Of a stretch of 64,000 nt of DNA, positions 26,717 to 38,068 are shown in pieces (within the stretch, counting starts at the first letter, position 1; every line of letters begins with the position of its first letter). Both the position numbers and the translations under genes were made by a program. The DNA comes from Asanoa iriomotensis (lineage in GTDB: Bacteria; Actinomycetota; Actinomycetes; Mycobacteriales; Micromonosporaceae), in the NCBI RefSeq assembly GCF_016862515.1, contig NZ_BONC01000007.1, forward strand, positions 62,001 through 126,000, written 5' to 3'. The notes below the pieces were generated by a model. The model was not told the origin of the DNA. It was given only the letters and a program-made list of their open reading frames with translations, and made no database searches.

Positions 26717-27877
26717 TCACTCGATGCGTTCCGCACCGGCGCCGGGCCGCGCGGCGAACCAGGCGGGCGCGGTGAAGCCCCGGTCGGCGTAGGCGGCGCC
26801 GACCGCGGCGGCGACCCGCTCGGTCTCGGCCGCGTCGACCAGCGCGAGCACGCAACCGCCGAACCCGCCGCCGGTCATCCGGGCGCCGTACGCGCCCGCC
26901 GCCAGCGCGGTCGACACCGCGAGGTCGACCTCCGGCACGGTGATCTCGAAGTCGTCCCGCATCGAGGCGTGCGAGGCGGTCAGCAGCGGGCCGATCTCCC
27001 GCACCCGGCCCGCGCGTAGCAGGTCGACCGTGTCCAGCACCCGCTGGTTCTCGGTCACCACGTGCCTGACCCGCCGTCGCATGACGTCGTCCCGCAGCGA
27101 CGCCAGGGCCTTGTCGAGGTCGTCCACGTCCCGCAGCGCCGCGACACCCAGGAGCGCCGCCGCCTCTTCGCAGGCCCGGCGCCGGCTCGCGTACTCGCCG
27201 CCCGCATGCCGGTGCGGCGCGCGGGTGTCGACCACGAGCACCGCGAGCCCGGACCGGGCGACGTCGAACGGGATCTGCTCGATGGCCAGCGAGCGGCAGT
27301 CCAGGAAGAGCGCGTGCCCGGCCTCGGCGCGGATGGACGCCGACTGGTCCATGATTCCGCAGGGCATGCCGACGTAGTCGTTCTCGGCCCGCTGGGCCAG
27401 CGCCGGCCGGTCCTCGACGGGCAGCGCCAGGCCGCCCAGGTCGGCGAGCGCGGTCAGCACGGCCGACTCGAGCGCCGCCGACGACGAGAGCCCGGCGCCC
27501 GCCGGCACGTCGGAGGCGACGGCCAGGTCCGCGCCCGGCACCTCGTACCCCTTGGATCGCAGGGTCCACACCACGCCCGCGACGTAACCGGCCCAACCCT
27601 CGACCCGGCCCGGATCGTCGGCCTCCGCCGCGCCGAACTCGACCGTCTCGCCGGTCTGTTCCGACCACACCCGCCACCGCGGCTGCGTCACCGGCGTCGC
27701 GGCGACCACGACCCGGTGCGGCAGCGCGAAGGGCAGCACGAAACCGTCGTTGTAATCGGTGTGCTCACCGATGAGGTTGACGCGACCCGGTGCGGCCCAG
27801 AGCCCGGCGGGTTCGGCGCCGAACACGGATGCGAAACCCGCTGCCGAGCGGGAGGGGACGGAACTCATGGCCTGCAT
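26717..27877 (-). CDS. galK: Galactokinase
   Basis: A 386-residue GHMP kinase phosphorylating galactose at C1 in the Leloir pathway. The galactokinase signature GRVNLIGEHTDYNDG is near residue 32, the ATP loop PAGAGLSSSAALE near 125 and MTGGGFGGCV near 335. galT and galE are not in the window. An in-frame ATG at 27868 is an equally possible start. Confidence 0.95.
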   Translation of the reverse strand: MQAMSSVPSRSAAGFASVFGAEPAGLWAAPGRVNLIGEHTDYNDGFVLPFALPHRVVVAATPVTQPRWRVWSEQTGETVEFGAAEADDPGRVEGWAGYVAGVVWTLRSKGYEVPGADLAVASDVPAGAGLSSSAALESAVLTALADLGGLALPVEDRPALAQRAENDYVGMPCGIMDQSASIRAEAGHALFLDCRSLAIEQIPFDVARSGLAVLVVDTRAPHRHAGGEYASRRRACEEAAALLGVAALRDVDDLDKALASLRDDVMRRRVRHVVTENQRVLDTVDLLRAGRVREIGPLLTASHASMRDDFEITVPEVDLAVSTALAAGAYGARMTGGGFGGCVLALVDAAETERVAAAVGAAYADRGFTAPAWFAARPGAGAERIE

Positions 27878-27915
27878 CCCATCACAACCGCTCGGCGGGA
27901 AGAGCGCGACGTGTC

Positions 27916-27921
27916 TACGAT
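27916..27921 (+). promoter_or_regulatory. Putative -10 (TACGAT), leaderless start
   Basis: TANNNT hexamer 6 nt before the ATG of the CBS-domain gene. Confidence 0.4.
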
Positions 27922-27927
27922 CGCTGC

Positions 27928-28955
27928 ATGCAGGACCAACCCGGCACAGCCGGGCCCCGTCGGCGCGTTCCGACGGGGCGTCCCCAACGCAACCCCGGCC
28001 CGGTCGCCCGTCGCCTGGCCCGCCTCGTGGTGCGGACCGCCGACGGCCTGACCGCGGTGCTCGGTGCCGATCCGTCCGCCGGCCGCGAGCAGATCAGCGA
28101 GGCCGATCTGCGCGACCTGGTCGCCGCCAACACCCACCTGGACCCGGTCGAACGCCGGATCATCGACGAGGTGCTGGTCGCCCGCGACACCATGGTCCGC
28201 GAGGTGATGCGGCCCCGCACCGAGGTGACGTTCCTGTCCGCGCGGCAGACGCTGGCCCAGGTGGCCGACCGCGTCCGCGCGGAGACGCACACCCGCTATC
28301 CGGTGGTCGACGGCACCCACGACGACGTGGTCGGCTTCGTGCACCTGCGCGACCTGCTGATCCGCCCCGACGGCGACGGCCGGGTGACGATCGGCGAGCT
28401 GACCCGAGAGGTCAAGCGCATCCCGGCCAGCAAGCGCGTGCTGATCGCGCTGACCGAGATGCGCCGGGAGCGGCACCACCTGGCGGTGGTCGTCGACGAG
28501 TACGGCGGCACGGCGGGCATCGTCACCCTCGAGGACCTCATCGAAGAGGTCGTGGGGGAGATCCACGACGAGTACGACGTCGAGCCGGACCCGGTGCCGG
28601 GCCGCCCCGCCGACCTGGACGGGCGGCTGAACCTGGCCGACTTCGCGGAGCGCGCCGGCTTCGAGCTGCCGGAGGGCCCCTACGAGACGGTCGGCGGCTA
28701 CGTGATGGCGAGCCTCGGCCGGGTGCCGCGGACCGGCGACGAGGCCCGGGTGCCGGGCGCCGAACCTGACGAGGGCTGGGTGCTGCGGGTGCTGGAGCTG
28801 GACGGCCGCCGGGTGTCCCGGGTCGCCATCCGCGCGGCCGAGCCACCGCCACCTCCGCCGCCCGCCGCCGAGCCCGGCGCCCAGGTGATCGCCACGATCC
28901 AGATGCCGATCGCCCCGCGCCGCGAGTCGACGTCCGAGGCGGCCAGCCTCCGCGA

Positions 28956-28959
<4 letters not shown>
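27928..28959 (+). CDS. CorC/HlyC-type CBS-pair protein without membrane domain
   Basis: A 343-residue protein with a CBS pair at about residues 85-210 (VMRPRTEVTFL, HTRYPVVDG, VVVDEYGGTAGIVTLEDLIEEVVGEI) and a CorC_HlyC domain at about 228-300. The N-terminus lacks the DUF21/CNNM membrane region found in most such cation-transport proteins, so it is the soluble CorC form. The tail is Pro-rich. Its TAG shares CTAG with the stop of the convergent gene at 28956. Confidence 0.88.
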
Positions 28960-31842
<2,883 letters not shown>

Positions 31843-31848
31843 GGCCGG

Positions 31849-31875
31849 TCTTGCGGATCCGGGTGATCCGCAAGA
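31849..31875 (+). promoter_or_regulatory. 11-bp hairpin ending at the start codon of the BrkB-like gene
   Basis: TCTTGCGGATC (31849-31859) and GATCCGCAAGA (31865-31875) pair perfectly around CGGGT, and the ATG at 31876 follows immediately. No T-tract is present. Confidence 0.55.
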
Positions 31876-32859
31876 ATGACCAGTGTGAACCCACTCGCCC
31901 GGATCGAGGCCGGCATCAACCGGGGCCTCGACCGCGCGCGGGAGCGGTCCGGCGCGTTCGACCACTTCTACCGGGCCGCCGACCGGTTCGGCTTCGTGCT
32001 GGGCGGCCGGCTGGCCGCGGCCATCGCGTACTACGGCTTCTTCGCGATCTTCGCGTTCGCCCTGGTCGGCTACGCCGTCTTCGGCTTCGTGCTCAGCAAC
32101 GGCGGCGTCAACGAGGCGTTCGTCGACTTCCTCACGGCCAACCTGCCGTTCCTCGACATCAAGAACGTGGAGGACGCGGTCAGCGGCGTGCAGACCACCG
32201 GCCGCCCGATCGGCATCGTCGGCCTGATCGGCCTGGTCTTCACCGGGATCGGCTGGGTCGAGGCGATCCGCTCCTCGCAGCGCGCCGTGCACTTCCTGAA
32301 GCAGCAGCCCGGCAACCTCGTCGTCCGCCGGTTCGTGGACCTCGGCGTGCTGCTGATCGTGCTCGCCATGGTGATCATCTCGGTGGGCGCCGTCGACGGG
32401 CTGAGGACCCTGCTGACCTGGGCGATCGGTGGCGGCGGCACGTGGTTGATGGTGCTCACCTACGTGCTCACCGTGCTGGTCAACCTGGTGATCGCGTTCG
32501 CGTTGCTGTGTGCGATCCCGCGGATCCGGATGAGCCCGCGCCGCTTGGTGGTCCCGATGATCATGGTTGCCGGGGGTCTGACCATTCTCAACTCGGTCGG
32601 GCGGCTCTACGTCAACTGGGTTCGCGACAACGCCGCGTACGCCCTGGTAGGTCCGGTCGGTTTGTTGATCTATCTCTACCTGTACAACCAGATCCTTATC
32701 TGGGCCGCGGCCGTGGCCGCCACCGACACGCACGGCACGGTCCGGGACCTCGGCGCGCCGCCGGCCGAGCCGATGCCGCCGCACGGCCCTCCGCCCGTCG
32801 ATCATGAAGAAGAAGAGGACCCCGGTAACGGCAACCCCGAGGGCCACCACGGCGCATGA
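31876..32859 (+). CDS. YihY/BrkB-like inner membrane protein
   Basis: A 327-residue protein with six hydrophobic segments and the YihY/virulence factor BrkB pattern, including AIAYYGFFAIFAFAL near residue 52 and VGPVGLLIYLYLYNQILIWAAA near residue 262. The function of the family is unsettled; older claims of ribonuclease BN are not supported. The C-terminal 50 residues are acidic and Pro-rich. No ribosome binding site is available because a hairpin occupies the leader; a GTG at 31885 is an alternative start. Confidence 0.88.
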   Translation: MTSVNPLARIEAGINRGLDRARERSGAFDHFYRAADRFGFVLGGRLAAAIAYYGFFAIFAFALVGYAVFGFVLSNGGVNEAFVDFLTANLPFLDIKNVEDAVSGVQTTGRPIGIVGLIGLVFTGIGWVEAIRSSQRAVHFLKQQPGNLVVRRFVDLGVLLIVLAMVIISVGAVDGLRTLLTWAIGGGGTWLMVLTYVLTVLVNLVIAFALLCAIPRIRMSPRRLVVPMIMVAGGLTILNSVGRLYVNWVRDNAAYALVGPVGLLIYLYLYNQILIWAAAVAATDTHGTVRDLGAPPAEPMPPHGPPPVDHEEEEDPGNGNPEGHHGA

Positions 32860-32866
32860 TGGTCGG

Positions 32867-33313
32867 ATGGGTGCACTGGTGACCTTGCGGCTGCCCGACG
32901 ACTCGCCGCTGCACGCCCTGCCGTGGATCATCACGTTCGGGCCGATCGGTGACGACGAGGACTGGGAGCCGGTGGTGAGCGGCCCGTACGAACGGCCGCA
33001 CGCGCTCGCGCTCGCCCAGTCGGTGGTCGCCGACGAGGAGCTGATGGCCGTCGTGGAGCCGTGCATGCCGCACATCTCGGCCGAGGAGATCCGGGGCGAG
33101 ATCGAGGCGGCCCGGATCTCGGCGTTCCGCGTCGAGCGTCCCCCCGACGGCTCGCTCGACGACTTCGGTCTCGAGGAGGGTGAGGACATCGGCGAGACGT
33201 TCGGCGAGAACGACGCGGGCTACGCGGCTCCGCCGCCCACGCCGGACCAGGTGATGGCCGGCTGGGGCCGGATCGCCGCCAAGCTCACGGCGCCGAGGGC
33301 CGACAACCGCTGA
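32867..33313 (+). CDS. Small acidic hypothetical protein
   Basis: A 148-residue soluble acidic protein, not recognised. It begins MGALVTLRLPDDSPLHALPW, has a WEPVVSGPYERPHALALAQ segment and a disordered acidic C-terminal third. The ATG at 32867 is preferred over one at 32804, which would lie inside the BrkB-like gene; CATGAT sits 6 nt upstream. Its 7-bp spacing suggests cotranscription with the BrkB-like gene. A strong terminator follows. Confidence 0.75.
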   Translation: MGALVTLRLPDDSPLHALPWIITFGPIGDDEDWEPVVSGPYERPHALALAQSVVADEELMAVVEPCMPHISAEEIRGEIEAARISAFRVERPPDGSLDDFGLEEGEDIGETFGENDAGYAAPPPTPDQVMAGWGRIAAKLTAPRADNR

Positions 33314-33319
33314 CAAAAG

Positions 33320-33349
33320 GGTGCCCCGGCGTCGTCACGCCGGGGCACC
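33320..33349. terminator. 13-bp hairpin between convergent genes
   Basis: GGTGCCCCGGCGT pairs perfectly with ACGCCGGGGCACC around CGTC. It lies between the small hypothetical and the GH13 gene and can serve both strands. Confidence 0.8.
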
Positions 33350-33392
33350 GTACCCACCACACCCCCACCACAGGGGCCTCGTAGGTAACGCC

Positions 33393-35003
33393 TTACCCGG
33401 TGGTCGCCGGTTTCAACCATGCGGCCGCGTCGACCGGCAGGAAATCTCCCTCGACCGCGGCGGTGGACAGGATCGGCACGCCGTAGCGGCGCACCTCGAC
33501 GGGCCCGCTGCCGATGTTGACGACGCAGGTCAGGTCGCCGCGGCGGAACGCGAGGACGCCCGGCTCGGCCTCCAGCCAGACCAGCTCGGCGTCGGCCAGG
33601 GCCGGCTCGGCGCGGCGCAGTCGCAGCGCCGACCGGTAGAGCTCCAGCGTCGAACCGGGTTCGCCGGTCTGCGCGGCCACGGTGTGCGCGGCCCAGCCCG
33701 CCGGCGCCGGCAGCCAGGCACCGCCCGGGCCGAACCCGAACGGCGCGACCGCGCCGGACCAGGGCAGCGGCACCCGGCAGCCGTCCCGGCTCTCGCCGGT
33801 GCGCCGGAACGCCGGGTCCTGGCGCAGCTCGTCGGGCAGGTCGAGGACCTCGTCGAGGCCGAGCTCCTCACCCTGGTAGAGGTAGGCGACACCCGGCAGG
33901 GCCAGCATCAGCAGGGCCGCCGCCCGGGCCCGGCGCAGGCCGAGCGCGCCGCCGCCGTACCGCGTGACGTGCCGTGGCTTGTCATGGTTGGACAGCACCC
34001 AGGTGGTCGGCGCGCCGACCAGCCGGGCCTCGGCCAGCGCGGTGTCGATCACCTTGCGGAACGAGTCGACGTTCCAGGTCGCGTGCAGGAAGTCGAAGTT
34101 GAAGACCTGGTGCAGCTCGTCGGCGCCGACGTAGCGGGCCAGCCGGTCCGGCGTCGACGCCCACGCCTCGGCGACGGCCATCCGGTGACCGGGGTAGCTG
34201 TCGAAGATCTTGCGCCAGGAGCGATAGATCTCGTGTACGCCGTCCTGGTCGAAGTAGGGGAGCGTGGTGCCCTCCAGGAGCCGGCTCTGCCGCTGGTTGC
34301 GGCCGGTCTTGCTGCTGTAGCCGACGTCGGGCAGCCCGGGCGCCTTGATGTTGCCGTGCGCGACGTCGACCCGGAACCCGTCGACGCCGCGGTCGAGCCA
34401 GAACCGCAGGATGTCCTCGAACTCGGTGCGCACCTCGGGCAGCTCCCAGTTCAGGTCGGGCTGCTCCGGGTCGAAGATGTGCAGGTACCACTGGCCGTCC
34501 GGGACCCGGGTCCAGGCGTCGCCGCCGAAGATGGACTCCCAGTCGTTGGGCGGCTCGGCGCCGTCCGGTCCGCGGCCGTCGCGGAAGATGTAGCGCTCAC
34601 GCTCGGGCGAGCCGGGCGGCGCGGCGAGCGCCTCCTGGAACCAGCGGTGCGCGCTCGACGTGTGGTTGGGCACCACGTCGATGATCACGCGCAGGCCCAG
34701 GGTGTGCGCGTCGGCCGTCATCGCGTCGAAGTCGGCGAGGTCGCCGAACATCGGGTCGACCTCGCGGTAGTCGGTGACGTCGTAGCCGCCGTCGACCATG
34801 GGCGAGCGGTAGAAGGGCGTCAGCCAGATCGCGTCGACACCCAGGTCGCGGAGGTACGGCAGACGGTCGCGGACACCCGCGAGGTCACCGATGCCGTCGC
34901 CGTTCGCGTCGGCGAAGCTGCGCACGTAGACCTGGTAGACGACCGCGGTGCGCCACCAGCCTGCGCCCAAATTATCCGCATATGTCGACAGCTCAGTTGG
35001 CAC
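33393..35003 (-). CDS. GH13 alpha-glucosidase / oligo-1,6-glucosidase-type enzyme
   Basis: A 536-residue cytoplasmic glycoside hydrolase. The GH13 regions are VVPNH (region I), GFRVDVAHG with the nucleophile Asp, VAEAWAS with the acid/base Glu, and SNHDKPR with the third acid. The calcium-loop-like DANGDGIGDLAG and the start WWRTAVVYQVYVRSFAD are typical of alpha-1,4 or alpha-1,6 glucosidases. The exact substrate (maltose, isomaltose or trehalose) cannot be fixed. The GTG at 35003 is a choice from family length; a TTG at 35039 is also in frame. A LacI regulator lies upstream on the same strand. Confidence 0.92.
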   Translation of the reverse strand: MPTELSTYADNLGAGWWRTAVVYQVYVRSFADANGDGIGDLAGVRDRLPYLRDLGVDAIWLTPFYRSPMVDGGYDVTDYREVDPMFGDLADFDAMTADAHTLGLRVIIDVVPNHTSSAHRWFQEALAAPPGSPERERYIFRDGRGPDGAEPPNDWESIFGGDAWTRVPDGQWYLHIFDPEQPDLNWELPEVRTEFEDILRFWLDRGVDGFRVDVAHGNIKAPGLPDVGYSSKTGRNQRQSRLLEGTTLPYFDQDGVHEIYRSWRKIFDSYPGHRMAVAEAWASTPDRLARYVGADELHQVFNFDFLHATWNVDSFRKVIDTALAEARLVGAPTTWVLSNHDKPRHVTRYGGGALGLRRARAAALLMLALPGVAYLYQGEELGLDEVLDLPDELRQDPAFRRTGESRDGCRVPLPWSGAVAPFGFGPGGAWLPAPAGWAAHTVAAQTGEPGSTLELYRSALRLRRAEPALADAELVWLEAEPGVLAFRRGDLTCVVNIGSGPVEVRRYGVPILSTAAVEGDFLPVDAAAWLKPATTG

Positions 35004-35035
35004 CGCAGAAGCATGCCGGAAACAAGCCGGGGTCT

Positions 35036-35062
35036 GCAAGGACCCGACAGTCCTTGCGCAAG
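35036..35062. promoter_or_regulatory. LacI-type operator-like repeats before the GH13 gene
   Basis: GCAAGGAC (35036-35043) and GTCCTTGC (35050-35057) form an 8-bp inverted repeat, and CTTGCGCAAG (35053-35062) is a perfect palindrome overlapping it. The TTGC/GCAA half-sites match those near the lacI-type gene start. Confidence 0.5.
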
Positions 35063-35079
35063 CTTCGCACGGAGCGCGT

Positions 35080-36099
35080 TCAGTGCGTGTTGGCGATCGC
35101 CGTCGAAGATCGGACCACCAGTTCCGGGCGGAACAGGTACTCCGAACGGGGTGCGGGGTGGCCCTCGATCTCGTCGACCAGCGCGCGCACCGCGGCCACC
35201 GCCATCGCCTCGACCGGCTGGCGGACCGTGGTCAGCGGCGGGTCGGTGAACGCCATCAGCGGCGAGCCGTCGTAGCCGACCACCGAGACGTCGGCGGGCA
35301 CCCGCAGCCCGCGGCGGCGGGCGCAGCGGATCGCGCCCAGCGCCATCAGGTCCGAGCCGCAGACGATGCCGGTGACCCCGACGTCGAGCAGGCGGTGGGT
35401 GGCCGCCTCGCCGCCCTCGACGCCGAACAGCGACAGCGAGATCAACTCGTCCAGCGCCGCGTCGGCGAGGCCGAGGGTCGTCCGCATCGCCGTGCGGAAG
35501 CCGGCGATCCGGCGGCGCACGGGCAGGAACCGGTCCGGGCCGTTGACCAGGCCGATCCGCCGGTGCCCGAGGGCGGTGAGATAGGACACCGCCAGCTCGG
35601 CGGCGGCCTGCTCGTCGGGCGACACGAACGGCGCGGGCAGCCCCTCGACATAGCCGTTGACCAGCACGATCGGCAGTTGCCGGGCGACCAGCCGGCGATA
35701 GCGCTCGTGGTCGCCGGTGGCGTCGGCGTGCAGCCCGGACACGAACACGATGCCGCTGACCTGCCGGTCGAGCAGGATCTCGACGTACTCGTCCTCGGTC
35801 ACCCCGCCGGGGGTCTGCGTGCACAGCACCGGGGTGTAGCCGCGCTGCGCCAGCGCCGACTCGATCGTCTGCGCGAACTCCGGGAAGATCGGGTTGCCCA
35901 ACTCCGGCACGACCAGCCCGACCAGGCCCGCGCTGCGCTTGCGCAGCCGGCTGGGCCGCTCCAGACCGAGGGCGTCGAGGGCCGCGAGGACCGCTTCCCG
36001 GGTGTCGGGTGAGACGCCCGGCTTGTCGTTGAGCACCCGGGAGACGGTCGCCTCGCTGACCCGCGCCCGGAGCGCGACGTCGGACAGGCGAGCACGCAT
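35080..36099 (-). CDS. LacI family transcriptional regulator
   Basis: A 339-residue repressor with an N-terminal HTH (RLSDVALRARVSEATVSRVLND) and hinge (SRLRKRSAGLVGLVVPE), followed by a periplasmic-binding-protein-like sugar domain with VPADVSVVGYDG near the C-terminus. It precedes the GH13 gene and shares TTGC/GCAA repeats with it, so it likely represses glucoside use and itself. The ATG agrees with the family start. Confidence 0.94.
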   Translation of the reverse strand: MRARLSDVALRARVSEATVSRVLNDKPGVSPDTREAVLAALDALGLERPSRLRKRSAGLVGLVVPELGNPIFPEFAQTIESALAQRGYTPVLCTQTPGGVTEDEYVEILLDRQVSGIVFVSGLHADATGDHERYRRLVARQLPIVLVNGYVEGLPAPFVSPDEQAAAELAVSYLTALGHRRIGLVNGPDRFLPVRRRIAGFRTAMRTTLGLADAALDELISLSLFGVEGGEAATHRLLDVGVTGIVCGSDLMALGAIRCARRRGLRVPADVSVVGYDGSPLMAFTDPPLTTVRQPVEAMAVAAVRALVDEIEGHPAPRSEYLFRPELVVRSSTAIANTH

Positions 36100-36135
36100 G
36101 GTTGCACGATATCCGCTGGTCTTTCGCGTCTTTCC

Positions 36136-36157
36136 GCAAGCCCTTGCTATCAAGCAA
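36136..36157. promoter_or_regulatory. LacI-type operator-like repeats before the regulator gene
   Basis: GCAAGCCCTTGC (36136-36147) and TTGCTATCAAGCAA (36144-36157) are overlapping inverted repeats 37-58 bp before the regulator ATG, suggesting autoregulation. Confidence 0.45.
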
Positions 36158-36177
36158 CAAACTCGAAACAACCTCGC

Positions 36178-36765
36178 CTAGGGTACGAGCGCGCGCAGCC
36201 CCGCGGCGTAGGTCTTGGCGTCGGGCCCGGCCGCCAGGATGCGTTGCAGCGCGTAGCCGGGGACCATGCCGAACAGCACCGCGCCGATCGCCTCGACGTC
36301 GGCGTCCGCCGGGAGTTGTCCGGCGTCCCGGGCCCGGGTGGCGAGTTGCACGAAGTGGCCCCGCATGCGGTTGTAGGCGTTGCCGACGAACTCGGCCAGC
36401 ACCGGGTCGCGCATCGCCTCGGCCCAGACCTGGAGGGCGATCCGCAGCAGGCCGTCGGGGCCCGTCTCCCGGTCGACGAACGTGACCGCCCGCTCGACCG
36501 CCTCGGTGGGCGACAGCGGCGGCTCGTGCCGGGCCAGCCCCTCGAACATCGCCGAGGCGTCGCCGATCACCGACTCGGCGATCGCGGTGATGAGGTCGTT
36601 CTTGCTCTTGAAGTAGCGGTAGACCGCGCCGACCGAGAGCCCGGCCTCGGCGATCACGTCCTGCATCGACGTGTTGTGGAACCCGTCGCGCATGAAGCAC
36701 CGCCTGGCGGCGTCGAGGATCTGCTGGCGGCGGGCGGCGAGGTGGGCTTCGGAGACGCGTGGCAT
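36178..36765 (-). CDS. TetR family transcriptional regulator
   Basis: A 195-residue regulator with HTH residues in TSMQDVIAEAGLSVGAVYRYFKSKNDLI at about residues 30-57. The C-terminal part carries VFGM/VPGY-like helices typical of TetR_C domains. The ATG at 36765 has TACTAT 7 nt upstream, and the flanking operators place it as the likely repressor of itself and of the divergent membrane gene. Confidence 0.93.
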   Translation of the reverse strand: MPRVSEAHLAARRQQILDAARRCFMRDGFHNTSMQDVIAEAGLSVGAVYRYFKSKNDLITAIAESVIGDASAMFEGLARHEPPLSPTEAVERAVTFVDRETGPDGLLRIALQVWAEAMRDPVLAEFVGNAYNRMRGHFVQLATRARDAGQLPADADVEAIGAVLFGMVPGYALQRILAAGPDAKTYAAGLRALVP

Positions 36766-36772
36766 GGCACAC

Positions 36773-36778
36773 ATAGTA
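36773..36778 (-). promoter_or_regulatory. Putative -10 (TACTAT), leaderless TetR start
   Basis: TANNNT hexamer 7 nt before the ATG at 36765, directly next to the operator at 36783-36794. Confidence 0.45.
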
Positions 36779-36782
36779 AAAC

Positions 36783-36853
36783 GAACGCTCGTTCTTGACC
36801 GCCGACGATCGTCGATGGGATGCTGGGATCATAAAAAAGAACGAGCATTCGTT
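36783..36853. promoter_or_regulatory. Pair of TetR operators in a divergent promoter
   Basis: GAACG-CT-CGTTC lies at 36783-36794 by the tetR promoter and AACGA-GCAT-TCGTT at 36840-36853 just before the AAGGAG of the divergent gene. The half-sites are alike, so one protein could close both promoters. Confidence 0.65.
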
Positions 36854-36867
36854 TTAAGGAGATGGAC

Positions 36868-37845
36868 ATGCCTCGCCAGGGTCGCCCGCCGCTCCTGATC
36901 GCCGTCCTGATCGGGCTCGGCATCGTGGTCGTGCAGGCTCTGCTCGTACCCCTCTTCGCGGCACCCGCCGCCAACCTCGGCCCGCGCGACCTGCCCGTGG
37001 TGGTCGCCGGCCCGGCGCCCGCAGCCGACGCGCTCGCCGCGCGGCTCGAGCCCGATGCCTTCGCGGTCACCCGCGTGCCAGACGCGGCGGCCGCGGACGC
37101 GCTCCTGCGCGACAACCAGGCCTACGCGGCGTTCGTGCTGACCCCGACCGGGCCGGCCGTGCACACCGCCGGCGGCGCGAGCCCGACCGTCGCGCAACTC
37201 GTCAGCCAGGCCGCCGCCGGGATGAACGCTCCGGTCACCGACGTCGTGCCGGGCTCGCCCGACGACCCGCGCGGCGCCGGCTTCGCCGCCGGGTTCCTGC
37301 CGCTCGCCCTCACCGGGCTCGCCGCCGGCGCCGCGCTCGCGCTGCTGGTCCGGGCCCGCTGGGCCCGGTTCACCGGCGTGCTGGTCTTCGGAGTGGCCGG
37401 CGGCCTGGTCGGGTCGTTGGTGCTGCAGCAGTGGCTAGGCGTGCTGACCGGCGACTACCTGCTCAACGCCGCGGCGATCGGGCTCTTCGCGACGGCGGTC
37501 GCGGGCACCGTGGCCGGCCTGGGTGCGGCGCTCGGCCGGCCCGGCCTCGCGCTCGGCGCGCTGCTCGTGTTCGTCGTCGGCAACCCGATCTCGGCGGTCA
37601 GCGCGGCGCCGGAGCTCCTGCCGCAGCCGTGGGGCGCCATCGGCCAGTTCCTGCCGATCGGTGCCGGCGGCTCGCTGCTGCGGTCGACCGCGTTCTTCGA
37701 CGGCGCGGGCGGTGCCGGCCCGGCCTGGGTGCTGGGTGCGTACGCCGCGGTCGGACTCCTGCTCGCGCTGGTCGGCGGTGTCCGCAGGGCCGGCCGCGCC
37801 CAGGCGACCACGGTCGCCGACGACCGCGTGGCGGTCGCGGCCTGA
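36868..37845 (+). CDS. ABC-2/YhgE-like membrane protein
   Basis: A 325-residue membrane protein with one N-terminal segment (LIAVLIGLGIVVVQALLVPLF), an outer domain of about 110 residues, and about five further segments from residue 145 on. This fold pattern matches ABC-2-type or YhgE/Pip-like permeases, but no ATPase is nearby and the substrate is unknown. The ATG at 36868 has AAGGAG 6 nt upstream; the ATG at 36862 directly abuts it and is unlikely. Regulation by the divergent TetR is probable, as for efflux systems. Confidence 0.75.
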   Translation: MPRQGRPPLLIAVLIGLGIVVVQALLVPLFAAPAANLGPRDLPVVVAGPAPAADALAARLEPDAFAVTRVPDAAAADALLRDNQAYAAFVLTPTGPAVHTAGGASPTVAQLVSQAAAGMNAPVTDVVPGSPDDPRGAGFAAGFLPLALTGLAAGAALALLVRARWARFTGVLVFGVAGGLVGSLVLQQWLGVLTGDYLLNAAAIGLFATAVAGTVAGLGAALGRPGLALGALLVFVVGNPISAVSAAPELLPQPWGAIGQFLPIGAGGSLLRSTAFFDGAGGAGPAWVLGAYAAVGLLLALVGGVRRAGRAQATTVADDRVAVAA

Positions 37846-37860
37846 GCGACATCGGTTAAC

Positions 37861-37903
37861 AAGGGTCCCTTCCTATGCGGAAAGCGATTGGAAGGGGCCC
37901 TTC
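37861..37903 (+). terminator. Intrinsic terminator after the YhgE-like gene
   Basis: AAGGGTCCCTTCC (37861-37873) pairs with GGAAGGGGCCCTT (37890-37902) with one G-T pair and a 16-nt loop; TCCTTACTC follows. Confidence 0.7.
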
Positions 37904-37924
37904 CTTACTCGGCGGGCGATTTCG

Positions 37925-38007
37925 CGCAGGCACAAGTCACGCCTGCGTAACGGGCATCCAACAGTCGAGTCTGGATTTTCGTTCCACGCGTTTGCTGGGC
38001 GTACAGT
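37925..38007 (+). promoter_or_regulatory. Putative promoter and inverted repeat upstream of the BMP gene
   Basis: CGCAGGC (37925-37931) and GCCTGCG (37941-37947) form 7-bp arms around 9 nt. Downstream, TACAGT at 38002-38007 with TTCGTT 18 nt up could be the promoter of the nucleoside operon. A regulator is not identified. Confidence 0.35.
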
Positions 38008-38068
38008 CCTGCGCAACGTGAACTCACCGCGCAATCCCTTGCGGTGTGTAATGGGAAGGGAGACCGTC

